Source: Bacteroidota bacterium (GTDB lineage Bacteria; Bacteroidota; Bacteroidia; Palsa-948). From it: a DNA stretch of 64,000 bases. Positions 8,259 to 16,246 of this stretch are shown piece after piece (position 1 is the stretch's first letter; each line of letters opens with the position of its first letter). The notes beneath the pieces were generated by a model. It was given only the letters and a program-made list of their open reading frames with translations. It was not told the origin of the DNA and did no database searches. The translations under genes were made by a program, and so were the position numbers. Location: the NCBI GenBank assembly GCA_016213405.1, contig JACRAM010000088.1, positions 57,361 to 121,360 of the forward strand, given 5' to 3'.

Positions 8259-9038
8259 ATGTTTGGAATCTGCAATTTAAGTATCGTTCCCTGCCGGAAA
8301 GAACCTTCTGATAAATCAGAAATGGTTACTCAGCTTTTATTCGGAGAACATTTCGAAGTACTCGAGGAAAAAAAGTCCTGGACACTGATTCGTATTGAAT
8401 ATGATGGTTACGAATGCTGGATAGACAAAAAACAATTTCTTCCGCTGAATGATATTAAAGGAATTAATGATTCAAACAATGCTGTTACCACGGATATAGT
8501 TCAATTAGCAGAAGATGAAAATGGAAACTTGGTTTCTGTTCTTCTTGGCAGTTCTCTTCCAAAGTTCAAAGACAAATCTTTCTCACTCGGAAAAGAAAAA
8601 TATTCTTTTGAAGGAAATGTTTCATTCCCATTCGCAAAAAAGAAAGCCCTCCCTAACGGGGAGGATTTAGGAGGGGCTTCTCGCTGGTATTTAAACACTC
8701 CTTACCTCTGGGGCGGGCGCTCTCCTTTTGGTTTGGACTGCTCAGGATTTACTCAAATGGTCTTCAAACTGAACGGCACCAAACTGAAACGTGACGCGCA
8801 CCAGCAGGCAGAACAAGGAGAAGCATTAAGTTTTTTGGAGGAAGCGAAGGAAGGTGATCTGGCTTTTTTTGATAATGAAGATGGAAAGATTGTGCATGTG
8901 GGGATTATTTTGGATAAAGGGAAAATCATTCATGCTTTTGGCAAAGTGCGCATTGACAAACTTGACCACCATGGAATTTATAATGAAGAGATGAAAAAGT
9001 ATTCGCATAGGTTGAGGGTGGCAAGAAGAATGTTATAA
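8259..9038 (+). CDS. C40 (NlpC/P60) peptidase with N-terminal SH3 domain
   Basis: A probable cell-wall hydrolase that cleaves gamma-D-glutamyl-diamino acid bonds in peptidoglycan stem peptides. Residues 1-65 look like a bacterial SH3 domain; the NlpC/P60 domain covers about 143-259, with the nucleophile Cys161 in LDCSGF and His213 in IVHVGI. No signal peptide is evident, which is common for this Bacteroidota group. A 36-bp palindromic element (8644-8679) sits exactly between the two domains and encodes [11 protein letters not shown] (131-141). The same peptide appears in MurE of this window. The insertion lies in a linker, so it probably does not disturb folding. Confidence 0.9.
   Translation: MFGICNLSIVPCRKEPSDKSEMVTQLLFGEHFEVLEEKKSWTLIRIEYDGYECWIDKKQFLPLNDIKGINDSNNAVTTDIVQLAEDENGNLVSVLLGSSLPKFKDKSFSLGKEKYSFEGNVSFPFAKKKALPNGEDLGGASRWYLNTPYLWGGRSPFGLDCSGFTQMVFKLNGTKLKRDAHQQAEQGEALSFLEEAKEGDLAFFDNEDGKIVHVGIILDKGKIIHAFGKVRIDKLDHHGIYNEEMKKYSHRLRVARRML
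8644..8679. repeat. C/G-rich palindromic element inside the NlpC/P60 gene
   Basis: The reverse complement of this 36-bp tract matches murE DNA at 28316-28351 in 34 of 36 positions. It holds CCCTCC/GGAGG inverted arms. It is read in frame, giving [11 protein letters not shown]. Confidence 0.9.
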
Positions 9039-9129
9039 ACTCAGCGACCTTGAAGTATCGGGCATCTTAGCGGACAATAAAGAAAATCGTAAAAAGATTG
9101 AACGGTTATTACGACAACGACTGAAATAA
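9037..9129 (+). pseudogene. Orphan open stretch without start (gene tail remnant?)
   Basis: Thirty sense codons (KLSDLEVSGILADNKENRKK onward) run from the NlpC/P60 stop to a TAA at 9127. There is no start codon and the frame differs from the upstream gene. The composition is protein-like (charged helix). I take it as the displaced 3' end of an unknown gene; I do not recognise the family. Confidence 0.3.
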
Positions 9130-9171
9130 AAAAATGCCCACCGCTTTCATTGCCGTCAGTCGGGCTGGTTT

Positions 9172-9212
9172 GCAGAACCATACGTGAACCTCTCGATTCA
9201 TACGGCATTGCT
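9172..9212 (-). ncRNA. Group II intron domain V-like hairpin (relic)
   Basis: On the minus strand, GCCGTATGAATC, the tetraloop GAGA (a GNRA loop) and GGTTCACGTATGGTTC fold as domain V does: a distal stem TGAATC/GGTTCA, a two-base CG bulge, and a proximal stem GCCGTA/TATGGT. The proximal stem needs two G-U pairs that exist only in minus-strand RNA. The usual AGC triad at the base reads TGC, and no maturase gene is nearby, so it would be an inactive fragment. Confidence 0.42.
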
Positions 9213-9328
9213 TCAAGAATGGGTTTCTTTACAAAACTTCTCTTTCAAAACATTATTTATCTTCGTGTTTTTATTAATGGCACAATATCTGTTTTAAAAG
9301 AGAGTTACAATCAAAAAAACAATACACT

Positions 9329-9874
9329 ATGAAAAAGTTATTCTTCGTTTTAATCCTCGCAGTCACATCAGCAGGAAACATTTTCGCTCAAAAAACCGCT
9401 TATGTTGATTTGGATTACATCCTCAACAATGTGCCTGAATACAAAAGCGCGCAAACGCAGCTAGACCAGATTTCGCTGCAATGGCAAAAAGAAATTGAAA
9501 CCCGCCTTACGGAAGTTGACCGCCTGTATAAGGCGTTTCAATCGGAAGAAATCCTTCTCACACAGGACATGAAAAAGAAGCGCGAGGATGAAATAATCGC
9601 CAAAGAAAAAGAAGCCAAAGAACTGCAGAAGCAGCATTTTGGCGTGGATGGCGACCTCTTTAAGAAAAGGCAGGAACTGGTGAAACCCATTCAGGATAAA
9701 ACATACAACGCCATAAAAGAGCTTTCTGAAAAGCAGATGATCATGATCATGTATAACAAATCTGCCGACCTCAACATTCTTTACTCCAACCCCAAATACG
9801 ACAAAAGCGATGAAGTGTTGGAATCAATGGGCTTTAAGCCAACCAGCAATAAAGACAAGGAGAAGGACAAGTAG
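9329..9874 (+). CDS. OmpH/Skp family periplasmic chaperone (first copy)
   Basis: A secreted, mostly helical protein of the Skp/OmpH family, which holds unfolded outer membrane proteins in the periplasm. The signal peptide is MKKLFFVLILAVTSAGNIFA, with cleavage expected after FA. The family start KTAYVDLDYILNNVPEYK follows at once, then a long coiled coil rich in Lys, Glu and Gln (about 50-125). The end is a KSADLNILYSNPKYDKSDEVL block typical of Bacteroidota members. At 181 residues the length is normal. It stands in tandem with a second, diverged copy at 10012; such OmpH pairs usually follow bamA in this phylum, but bamA is not seen here. Confidence 0.88.
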   Translation: MKKLFFVLILAVTSAGNIFAQKTAYVDLDYILNNVPEYKSAQTQLDQISLQWQKEIETRLTEVDRLYKAFQSEEILLTQDMKKKREDEIIAKEKEAKELQKQHFGVDGDLFKKRQELVKPIQDKTYNAIKELSEKQMIMIMYNKSADLNILYSNPKYDKSDEVLESMGFKPTSNKDKEKDK

Positions 9875-9965
9875 TCCAGATAGTTATCCGGAGCAGTCGG
9901 GTGCCCTACTAAAAAATCTTAACCTTCTTACATATTTTTATTACTTTCGCCCTCTGTTTAAAAGA

Positions 9966-9996
9966 TAGTAACGATTAATCTCTAACGACTAACATC
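9966..9996. repeat. Short heptamer run upstream of the second ompH-like gene
   Basis: TAACGAT, TAATCTC, TAACGAC and TAACATC follow one another with a 7-bp period just before the second Skp-like gene. Confidence 0.55.
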
Positions 9997-10011
9997 AAAC
10001 AACTTTTTATC

Positions 10012-10518
10012 ATGAAATCAATTTTCAAATCACTCATTCTCACAGGACTTATCACATCCTCAGTTGCGTCTTTCGCACAAAAAGCCGCTTTCATTGATCT
10101 TGACTCGCTTCTTTCCGTAATGCCCGAAATGGTGGACGCGAAAAAAGTATCGGCTGACCATTACAAGCAATTGGAAACCACGCTCACCACCATGCAGAAA
10201 GAGCTGAATGACAAACTTGCAGATTATCAGGCAAACGAAAAAGTTTATACTGACTTAATTAAAACCACCAAACAAAAAGAACTTCAGGATCTGAACCAGC
10301 GCATACAGGATTTTCAGGTGCAGGCGCAAACTGATTTTCAGAAAAAGAACGAAGAGCTTACCAAGCCCATCAATGAAAAAGCTAAAAAGGCTATTGAAAA
10401 AGTGGCTAAGTTGAAGGGATACAAAGTGGTTCTTGATTCAAGTCTGGGAGTTATTCTTTATTCCGAACCAGTAGACGACATTTTCAATGCAGTGAAAGCA
10501 GAACTTGGCGTTAAGTAA
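10012..10518 (+). CDS. OmpH/Skp family periplasmic chaperone (second copy)
   Basis: Second member of the tandem. A signal peptide (about 1-22, ending SVASFAQ) precedes KAAFIDLDSLLSVMPEMVDA, the same entry motif as in the first copy. A coiled-coil stretch (about 45-125, QKELQDLNQRIQDFQVQAQT) and a C-terminal beta part ending VDDIFNAVKAELGVK follow. At 168 residues it is slightly shorter than its neighbour and clearly diverged from it, so the duplication is old. It should act as a trimeric holdase for outer membrane proteins. The next gene starts 21 bp downstream and may share its transcript. Confidence 0.86.
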   Translation: MKSIFKSLILTGLITSSVASFAQKAAFIDLDSLLSVMPEMVDAKKVSADHYKQLETTLTTMQKELNDKLADYQANEKVYTDLIKTTKQKELQDLNQRIQDFQVQAQTDFQKKNEELTKPINEKAKKAIEKVAKLKGYKVVLDSSLGVILYSEPVDDIFNAVKAELGVK

Positions 10519-10539
10519 TCTCATGCTGAAAAAGGATAC

Positions 10540-11580
10540 ATGCTGTATGCTGCAATAACCAGAAAGTTTTTCTTTTTTTCGGCAGTATCCTTTTTTCTTT
10601 TCTCTGTTTCCTTTTTCTCCTATTCTCAAAATAAAGAAGAACAGGGTTCTCTTTTTATTTTGAAGGGGAATACAAAATTGCTGTCGGGCAAAGCCGCTGA
10701 AGGAGTGGATATGGAACTGAAAAAAGACGGAAAAATCATTACTAAAGTTTTATCGGGGAAGAACGGAAAGTATTATATACAGATGGAGGCGAGCACCACC
10801 AACCCCAAGTCTGAATACGTTCTGAATATTTCGCAGATAGGCACCGTGCCCAAGACCATTAGCATAAACACTTACATTCCGCCTCTTGAATTCAATTTAA
10901 ATCCATTTGTACGCTACGATTTCGATCTTTCCATCGTGATGATAGAAACCACAGTGAAAGATATTGTGCTCGAACGCCCTTCGGGAAAAATAAAATGGGA
11001 TAACACACAGCATATTTTCGGTTTTGACCAGGTGTATGCAAAAATTGTTCAGAAGGATGAAGATAAAATGAAAGATGAAAATTATCTGCGCGAACTGGCT
11101 GCCAAAAAGAAAAAAGAAGATGAGGATGCCGCTAAAAAGAAAGCCGATGAAGACGCAAAAATAAAAGCAGATGCTGATGCCAAGCTCAAGGGCGATGAAG
11201 AAGCCAAACGCATTGCCGACCAGAAATCAAGAGAGGAAGCCGACAGGATTCTGCAGCAAAACCTTGAAGCAATGAAACAAGAGATGAAGAAAAAGCGCAT
11301 GCAGGACAGTTTGGACAGCTTGGCGCGCCTTGCTTCAAATACAAAAATAGAAATCCAAAAGTTTGTAAAACCCGTTTCGCCTGAAGATGTTGACCAGAAC
11401 GCTTTTGACGGAACAGGCGCTTACTCAATAAACATTGCCAAAAAAACGTTGAAAGCCCAGCAGGAAAAAACGAATAAGGAAAAAGCAAAAAACCTTTCAG
11501 CCAAATATGAAACAAATAATACGCTCACCAGTTTGCTGGATATGGTGGATGAGAACGATAAAAAGATGAAGAAACAGTAG
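10540..11580 (+). CDS. Secreted or membrane-anchored protein with a carboxypeptidase-regulatory-like domain and a charged coiled coil
   Basis: I do not recognise a named family. The ATG at 10540 is preceded by AAAGGATAC, a reasonable ribosome site. A hydrophobic segment (about 8-28, FFFFSAVSFFLFSVSFF) is a signal peptide or anchor. Residues 35-125 look like a beta-sandwich of the carboxypeptidase-regulatory/CNA-B kind (GVDMELKKDGKIITKVLSG, GKYYIQME). From about 180 to 255 the chain is a repetitive Lys/Glu/Asp/Ala helix with AKKKADEDAKIKAD units, probably a long coiled coil. A second polar region ends the protein. It sits between Skp-like chaperones and a large sensor phosphatase; an envelope role is inferred only from this context. 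Confidence 0.72.
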   Translation: MLYAAITRKFFFFSAVSFFLFSVSFFSYSQNKEEQGSLFILKGNTKLLSGKAAEGVDMELKKDGKIITKVLSGKNGKYYIQMEASTTNPKSEYVLNISQIGTVPKTISINTYIPPLEFNLNPFVRYDFDLSIVMIETTVKDIVLERPSGKIKWDNTQHIFGFDQVYAKIVQKDEDKMKDENYLRELAAKKKKEDEDAAKKKADEDAKIKADADAKLKGDEEAKRIADQKSREEADRILQQNLEAMKQEMKKKRMQDSLDSLARLASNTKIEIQKFVKPVSPEDVDQNAFDGTGAYSINIAKKTLKAQQEKTNKEKAKNLSAKYETNNTLTSLLDMVDENDKKMKKQ

Positions 11581-11585
11581 CCCCT

Positions 11586-11613
11586 CTCCTTCTCTCCCCC
11601 AAGGGGAGAGGGA
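11586..11613. repeat. C/G-rich palindrome between genes
   Basis: CTCTCCCCC and GGGGAGAGGG arms around CAA, in the 46-bp gap before the sensor phosphatase gene. Same family as the copies inside genes. Confidence 0.75.
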
Positions 11614-11659
11614 AAATAAATGTCAAATGATAAAAAGTATTATTCATAGTTCAGTTAAA

Positions 11660-14600
11660 ATGAAACGTAAAGTATTATCTTTTTTTCTTTTAACTCTCTT
11701 ACTTTCTCCCTTCCCTTGGGGAAGGGTTGGGGATGGGCTCTTTGCTCAGACTCTCAACCTCAATCAATTCGGAATAGAAGAAGGATTGCCTCAGTCCAGC
11801 ATTTACACCATGCTTCAGGACAAGAACGGTAGCATATGGGTGGGAACCATGAGCGGTGTGAGCAAATACAACGGACTCAGTTTCGAAAACTTCAATAAGA
11901 AAGACGGTCTTGCTGAAAACAGAGTTACTTCTTCCTGCCTTGATAAAGACGGCAACATCTGGTTCGGACACTGGTCGGGCGGAATTTCAAAATACGATGC
12001 AGCGAAAAAACATTTTGAAGAAATTACTCCCGGTAAAATTGAAAGCAAGAAAACCATTAACTGCATTATGCAGGATAAAAGCGGAAGGGTTTGGATCGGA
12101 ACAGATGGACAAGGCATTATTAAATCCGAAAACGGGAATTTCACCAACATTACAGCCAAAGACGGACTTGCCGGGGATATTGTGAACGCATTGATGGAAG
12201 ACAAAGACGGAACCATCTGGATTGGCACATCCACAGGAATCACTCAAAGCAAATCAGGAAAACTTTCCGCTTACGAAGAAACTCTTCCTTCTAACTCCAT
12301 CCACTCACTGTTTAATGACAGCAAAGGAAACATCTGGATTGGTTCAACCGATAAAGGAGTTTTCAGAATCGGTTCAGATAAACAAATGAAAGTTTACAAT
12401 GCTTCAAACGGATTGTCAAATGAAAATGTGCGAATTATTTTTGAAGATGCCAACGGAACTATTTTTCTCGGCACTTACGGAGGCGGTGTTTCAAAATATC
12501 TTCCTCAACTCGAAGTGAACGGGTACAAAGGGCCGGTGTTCCAGACCATTTCATCCAAACAAGGATTGAGCAATGACCGCGTTCTCTCCATCATTCAGGA
12601 CAGAGAAAAAAATATATGGATAGGAACTTACCTCAACCTCAACCAGTATTTTGACGAGCAGTTTGAAATTTACGGAAGCAATGAAGGATTGGATAATAGT
12701 TTGGTATGGTCAGTTATTCAGGATAAAAAAGGAAACTTCTGGATTGGAACAGAAGGCGGATTGATTCAAAGCCCATCCCCTGCCCTTCCCGAAGGGAAGG
12801 GAGAAAAAGATGCAACAGGAATGCACTTCAACAAACTTACAGGAAAAGAAGGAGAAATTCTGAACACCAGCGCGCTCTATGAAGATGTGAAAGGAAATAT
12901 CTGGTATACTGATTTCGGAAAAGGACTTTCGCGTTACAACCCTTCTTCAAAAAAGATTGACAACTACACCGTAGAAAAAAGCGGACTGCCCGTGAATGAA
13001 ATTTATTCCATCTGCGGAGATAAAGACGGAAACATCTGGATAGGAACCAACAAAGGCGGACTTTTAAAATTTGACATCGCCACAGAAAAGTTTCAGCAGT
13101 TCACAACAAAAGACGGAATAGGAAGCGAACAAATCTATACCATCTTCCGCGACACGAAAGACAGAATGTGGTTCGGAACACTTGCCGGCTCTCTTACCAT
13201 GTATGATGGCTCTGCTCCCCTCTCTTCCGGGGGAGGGGTTGGAGGTGAGGTCTTTAAAACTTTCACTGACAAAGAAGGATACCCCAGCAAGTTCACGCTC
13301 TGCATCACCGAAGACGCAAACAAAAATATCTGGTTCGGAACTTTTGATCTGGGGATTTATAAATACGATGGAAATACTTTTAAAGCATACACTACAAAAG
13401 AAGGATTAAGTTCCAACACGCCATTCCTTCTCACCACTGACAATAAAAATAATTTATGGATTGGAACAGGGCTTGGCGTTGACCGCTTCAACCTGAAAGA
13501 TGAAACCTTCAAGCACTATGAAAAAGAAGACGGTTTTCTGGGCGTAGAAATTAATCCCAACGCTGTTTGCAAAGATAAAGAAGGCGCATTGTGGTTTGGT
13601 TCTATTATCGGATTGGTGAAATACAATTCTAATAATGAAAAGAACAACGAGGTAGAGCCGATAACAACGATTAAGAATCCAAGATTGTTTTTTCAGGAAG
13701 CCGATATTCCTGCCGACCATGTTTTTGGATGGAGCCAGAACCATTTCACTTTTGATTTCATCGGAACATCGCTCACCAATCCGAAGCGCGTTAAATACCG
13801 CTACCAGCTGGAAGGATTGGACAAAGAAAAATCTCCTATAGTAAAAGAAAATCACGTCACCTACCCTTCACTTAATCCCGGCAGTTACACATTCAACGTA
13901 TGGTCGTGCAACAACGATGGAGTTTGGAATACCGAACCCGTTACATTTCAATTCAGCATCACTCCCCCGTTCTGGAAAACAACCTGGTTCTGGGTGAGTT
14001 CCGGCATTGCCGGATTGCTGATTATCATTCTGTTTGTAAAATGGAGAGAAAAGAAACTCAAAAAGGAAAATATAATCCTTGAAAAGAAAGTGGAGGAAAG
14101 AACAATAACCATCAGCAAGCAGAATGTGGAACTCGAAAAGAAAAATGTGAAAATCACTGACAGCATTGATTACGCCAAACGGATTCAGGATGCCGTTTTT
14201 ATTTCCGAGCAGGAGATGAGCAAATTTCCTTTTGAATGGTTCCTGCTCTTCAAGCCGAAAGACATAGTGAGCGGAGATTTTTACTGGAGCTACGAGCGCG
14301 GAAACAAAATATGGATTGCGGCAGCCGACTGCACAGGGCACGGAGTTCCGGGCGCGTTCATGTCACTCATCGGATACAATCTTTTGAACCACACCGTAAA
14401 AGAAATGGGGCTCTTCAAACCATCCGACATCCTCAATGAACTGCGCAGGATGATGCAGGAAACTTTTTCAGGCGGCAGTAACGGCTCATCGGTGAAAGAC
14501 GGACTGGCAATTGCCATGGTGTGCATTGACAAAAAAGAAAGAGCCATGGAGTATGCCGGCTCTTACAACGCGCTCTATCTGGTGAGGAATAACAAACTGG

Positions 14601-14908
14601 AAGAATACAAAGCAGACCGTATTCCCATCGGACATTCGGAACACACCTCAGAAGAAGGGCTTTTCACCAATCATAAAATAGAAACACAGCAAGGCGATTC
14701 CATTTATCTTTTCTCTGACGGTTATCCCGACCAGCCGGGCGGACCGAACAAAAAGAAATTCTTCTATGGACCTTTCAAGGAAATGCTTGTTGGACTCAAC
14801 ACGCTGCCCCTGCAAGAGCAAAAGAAAAAACTTGACGACACCATTACTGACTGGATGCAAGAAAAAGAACAGGTGGATGACATTACAATTTTCGGAATCA
14901 GGTTTTAA
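11660..14908 (+). CDS. Two-component-type propeller sensor with SpoIIE/PP2C serine phosphatase output
   Basis: I prefer the ATG at 11660, which opens MKRKVLSFFLLTLLL; an earlier in-frame ATG at 11627 adds 11 residues. After the signal peptide come about 14 regulator-propeller repeats (IWIGTxxGG, DKDGNIWFG), a Y_Y_Y beta domain (SLNPGSYTFNVWSCNNDG), one membrane helix (TTWFWVSSGIAGLLIIILF) and a coiled coil. The cytoplasmic SpoIIE phosphatase domain has the metal site SGDFYW, the DCTGHGVPGAF loop and a final SDGYPDQ motif. Such proteins couple a periplasmic signal to dephosphorylation of an anti-sigma-factor antagonist. Three C/G-rich palindromes are read in frame: in the signal peptide (SPFPWGRVGDG) and in the propeller (PSPALPEGKGE and PLSSGGGVGGE). 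Confidence 0.9.
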   Translation: MKRKVLSFFLLTLLLSPFPWGRVGDGLFAQTLNLNQFGIEEGLPQSSIYTMLQDKNGSIWVGTMSGVSKYNGLSFENFNKKDGLAENRVTSSCLDKDGNIWFGHWSGGISKYDAAKKHFEEITPGKIESKKTINCIMQDKSGRVWIGTDGQGIIKSENGNFTNITAKDGLAGDIVNALMEDKDGTIWIGTSTGITQSKSGKLSAYEETLPSNSIHSLFNDSKGNIWIGSTDKGVFRIGSDKQMKVYNASNGLSNENVRIIFEDANGTIFLGTYGGGVSKYLPQLEVNGYKGPVFQTISSKQGLSNDRVLSIIQDREKNIWIGTYLNLNQYFDEQFEIYGSNEGLDNSLVWSVIQDKKGNFWIGTEGGLIQSPSPALPEGKGEKDATGMHFNKLTGKEGEILNTSALYEDVKGNIWYTDFGKGLSRYNPSSKKIDNYTVEKSGLPVNEIYSICGDKDGNIWIGTNKGGLLKFDIATEKFQQFTTKDGIGSEQIYTIFRDTKDRMWFGTLAGSLTMYDGSAPLSSGGGVGGEVFKTFTDKEGYPSKFTLCITEDANKNIWFGTFDLGIYKYDGNTFKAYTTKEGLSSNTPFLLTTDNKNNLWIGTGLGVDRFNLKDETFKHYEKEDGFLGVEINPNAVCKDKEGALWFGSIIGLVKYNSNNEKNNEVEPITTIKNPRLFFQEADIPADHVFGWSQNHFTFDFIGTSLTNPKRVKYRYQLEGLDKEKSPIVKENHVTYPSLNPGSYTFNVWSCNNDGVWNTEPVTFQFSITPPFWKTTWFWVSSGIAGLLIIILFVKWREKKLKKENIILEKKVEERTITISKQNVELEKKNVKITDSIDYAKRIQDAVFISEQEMSKFPFEWFLLFKPKDIVSGDFYWSYERGNKIWIAAADCTGHGVPGAFMSLIGYNLLNHTVKEMGLFKPSDILNELRRMMQETFSGGSNGSSVKDGLAIAMVCIDKKERAMEYAGSYNALYLVRNNKLEEYKADRIPIGHSEHTSEEGLFTNHKIETQQGDSIYLFSDGYPDQPGGPNKKKFFYGPFKEMLVGLNTLPLQEQKKKLDDTITDWMQEKEQVDDITIFGIRF
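11705..11738. repeat. C/G-rich palindrome inside the signal peptide region of the sensor gene
   Basis: TCCCTTCCC and GGGGAAGGG arms followed by TTGGGGATGGGC. It is encoded as SPFPWGRVGDG. An almost identical tract lies between mraY and murD (26003-26038). Confidence 0.88.
12774..12804. repeat. C/G-rich palindrome inside the sensor gene, copy 2
   Basis: CCCTTCCC and GGGAAGGG arms around GAA, in frame as SPALPEGKGEK inside a propeller repeat. Confidence 0.85.
13214..13250. repeat. C/G-rich palindrome inside the sensor gene, copy 3
   Basis: CCCCTCTCTTCC and GGGGGAGGGG arms followed by TTGGAGGTGAGG, in frame as PLSSGGGVGGEVF. Confidence 0.82.
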
Positions 14909-14949
14909 AAGCCTCTCCCCGACCCTCTCCGAAGGAGAGGGAGAATGGT

Positions 14950-15861
14950 ATGAAAGAAAAAAAATCAGAAAATTTATCTCTAATCAAATCCTCCTCCCCT
15001 TCGGGGAGGAAAGAGGTGGGGCTTTCTTCACCCATCGGCATTTTCGATTCAGGTCTTGGCGGGCTCACCGTGATGAAAGAGATTGTGAAAAAACTTCCGC
15101 AGTATGATTACATTTATTTAGGCGACAGCGCACGCTCTCCTTATGGCACGCGCTCTTTTGAAACTGTTTATCACTACACTCTGGAGTGTGTTCAGAAATT
15201 ATTTACAATGAACTGCAACCCGATACTTCTCGCCTGCAACACCGCATCGGCAAAAGCATTGCGCAACATTCAGCAACTGGATCTGCCAAAGATGTCTCCT
15301 GCCCCCGATGGAATCGGGGCAGGCAAACGGGTGCTGGGTGTCATCCGCCCCACCACCGAAGTGGTTGGCAAATACACAAAGACAAAACACGTGGGAGTTT
15401 TCGGAACAACCGGCACGGTGGCTTCCAACTCCTATAAAATTGAAATAGAAAAGTTTTTTCCTGACGTGAACGTATTTCAGCAGGCATGCCCTATGTGGGT
15501 TCCGCTGGTGGAGAACAATGAACTATATGCTGATAGCGTGGATTATTTCATCCGTAAAGATATTGACGCGCTGTTCATGCAAAGCGGAGCCATTGACACC
15601 ATCATTCTCGGATGCACGCATTATCCTCTTCTCCTTGAAAAAATAAAAAGATATGTACCATCCGGTGTAACCATCCTCTCGCAGGGAGAAATTGTTGCCG
15701 ATAGTTTATCTGATTATCTGCTTCGCCATCCTGAAATTGAAACAGCTATTTCCCGAAACGGGAAACGGGAATTTTACACTACCGATGCTGCAGAAGCTTT
15801 TGACAAGTCAGCCAGTATCTTCTTCGGAAAAAAAATTCAGTCAACGCAGTTGGTTTTATAA
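14950..15861 (+). CDS. murI: Glutamate racemase
   Basis: Converts L-glutamate to D-glutamate for the peptidoglycan stem peptide. The two catalytic cysteines are Cys96 in LLACNTASA and Cys222 in LGCTHYPLL, and the FDSGLGGLTV entry motif carries Asp33. The normal protein would begin close to PIGIFDSG (residue 28); here about 27 extra residues include SSSPSGRKEVGLSS, encoded by a C/G-rich palindrome (14990-15024). A second palindrome (15298-15323) adds SPAPDGIGAGK between two conserved segments near 116-126. A similar palindrome (14913-14942) lies just upstream. The true start could be internal, but no other ATG or GTG is placed well. Confidence 0.93.
   Translation: MKEKKSENLSLIKSSSPSGRKEVGLSSPIGIFDSGLGGLTVMKEIVKKLPQYDYIYLGDSARSPYGTRSFETVYHYTLECVQKLFTMNCNPILLACNTASAKALRNIQQLDLPKMSPAPDGIGAGKRVLGVIRPTTEVVGKYTKTKHVGVFGTTGTVASNSYKIEIEKFFPDVNVFQQACPMWVPLVENNELYADSVDYFIRKDIDALFMQSGAIDTIILGCTHYPLLLEKIKRYVPSGVTILSQGEIVADSLSDYLLRHPEIETAISRNGKREFYTTDAAEAFDKSASIFFGKKIQSTQLVL
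14990..15024. repeat. C/G-rich palindrome in the murI 5' region
   Basis: CCTCCTCCCC and GGGGAGGA arms around TTC, then AGGTGGGGCTT. It encodes SSSPSGRKEVGLSS, close to TSSPSGRPGGAD in the DUF5683 gene at 46171. Confidence 0.85.
15298..15323. repeat. Palindrome inside murI
   Basis: CCTGCCCCCGAT and ATCGGGGCAGG arms around GGA (one bulged C). In frame; encodes PAPDGIGAG. Confidence 0.85.
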
Positions 15862-16246
15862 TTCAGAACTTACGCAAACTCTGCGGCTCGGAGTTTATCC
15901 CGATAAAAGAGGGACAAAAATCTCCGCGTTCTCTGCGGTAAAAAATGTATTGGATTTCTTTCATAATTCATTTTATGCCACAAAAACACAAAGACACAAA
16001 ATTTCACAAAAGAATTTTTAGTATTTCTTTCGTGTTTTAGTGATTTAGTGGCAGATATTTTTTTCTTATTTGAATTATGAAAGATGTCTATTAACGGATA
16101 ACTATTCAGAACAGAAGAAAATCCCGAAGGGATGGATACCCACAAAACCATCGTGGACAAATTAGTAATCACCGACTGAAACCTCCCGACAGAATTACAT
16201 TTTGGCTGCTATTGCCTACTGTTTACTGCTTACTGCCGATTTTTTT
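15862..16246. repeat. 385-bp gene-free stretch with a MITE-like inverted unit
   Basis: No gene is supported here. A unit at 15957-16084 has perfect 14-bp terminal inverted repeats (TCTTTCATAATTCA and its complement) around an inner imperfect hairpin (TGCCACAAAAACACAAAG versus TTTAGTGATTTAGTGGCA). A weaker inverted region (CTCTGCGGCTC, CTCTGCGG) precedes it. At 16149-16181 GACAAATTAGTAATCACCGAC is a stray copy of a T9SS tail end (KLVITD). A heptamer run (GCCTACT, GTTTACT, GCTTACT) lies at 16214-16237. Confidence 0.75.

Noticed and set aside
13868..14341. Minus-strand frame of 157 codons inside the sensor phosphatase gene
   Set aside because: Shadow of the propeller/SpoIIE gene, which has clear domains in the other direction.
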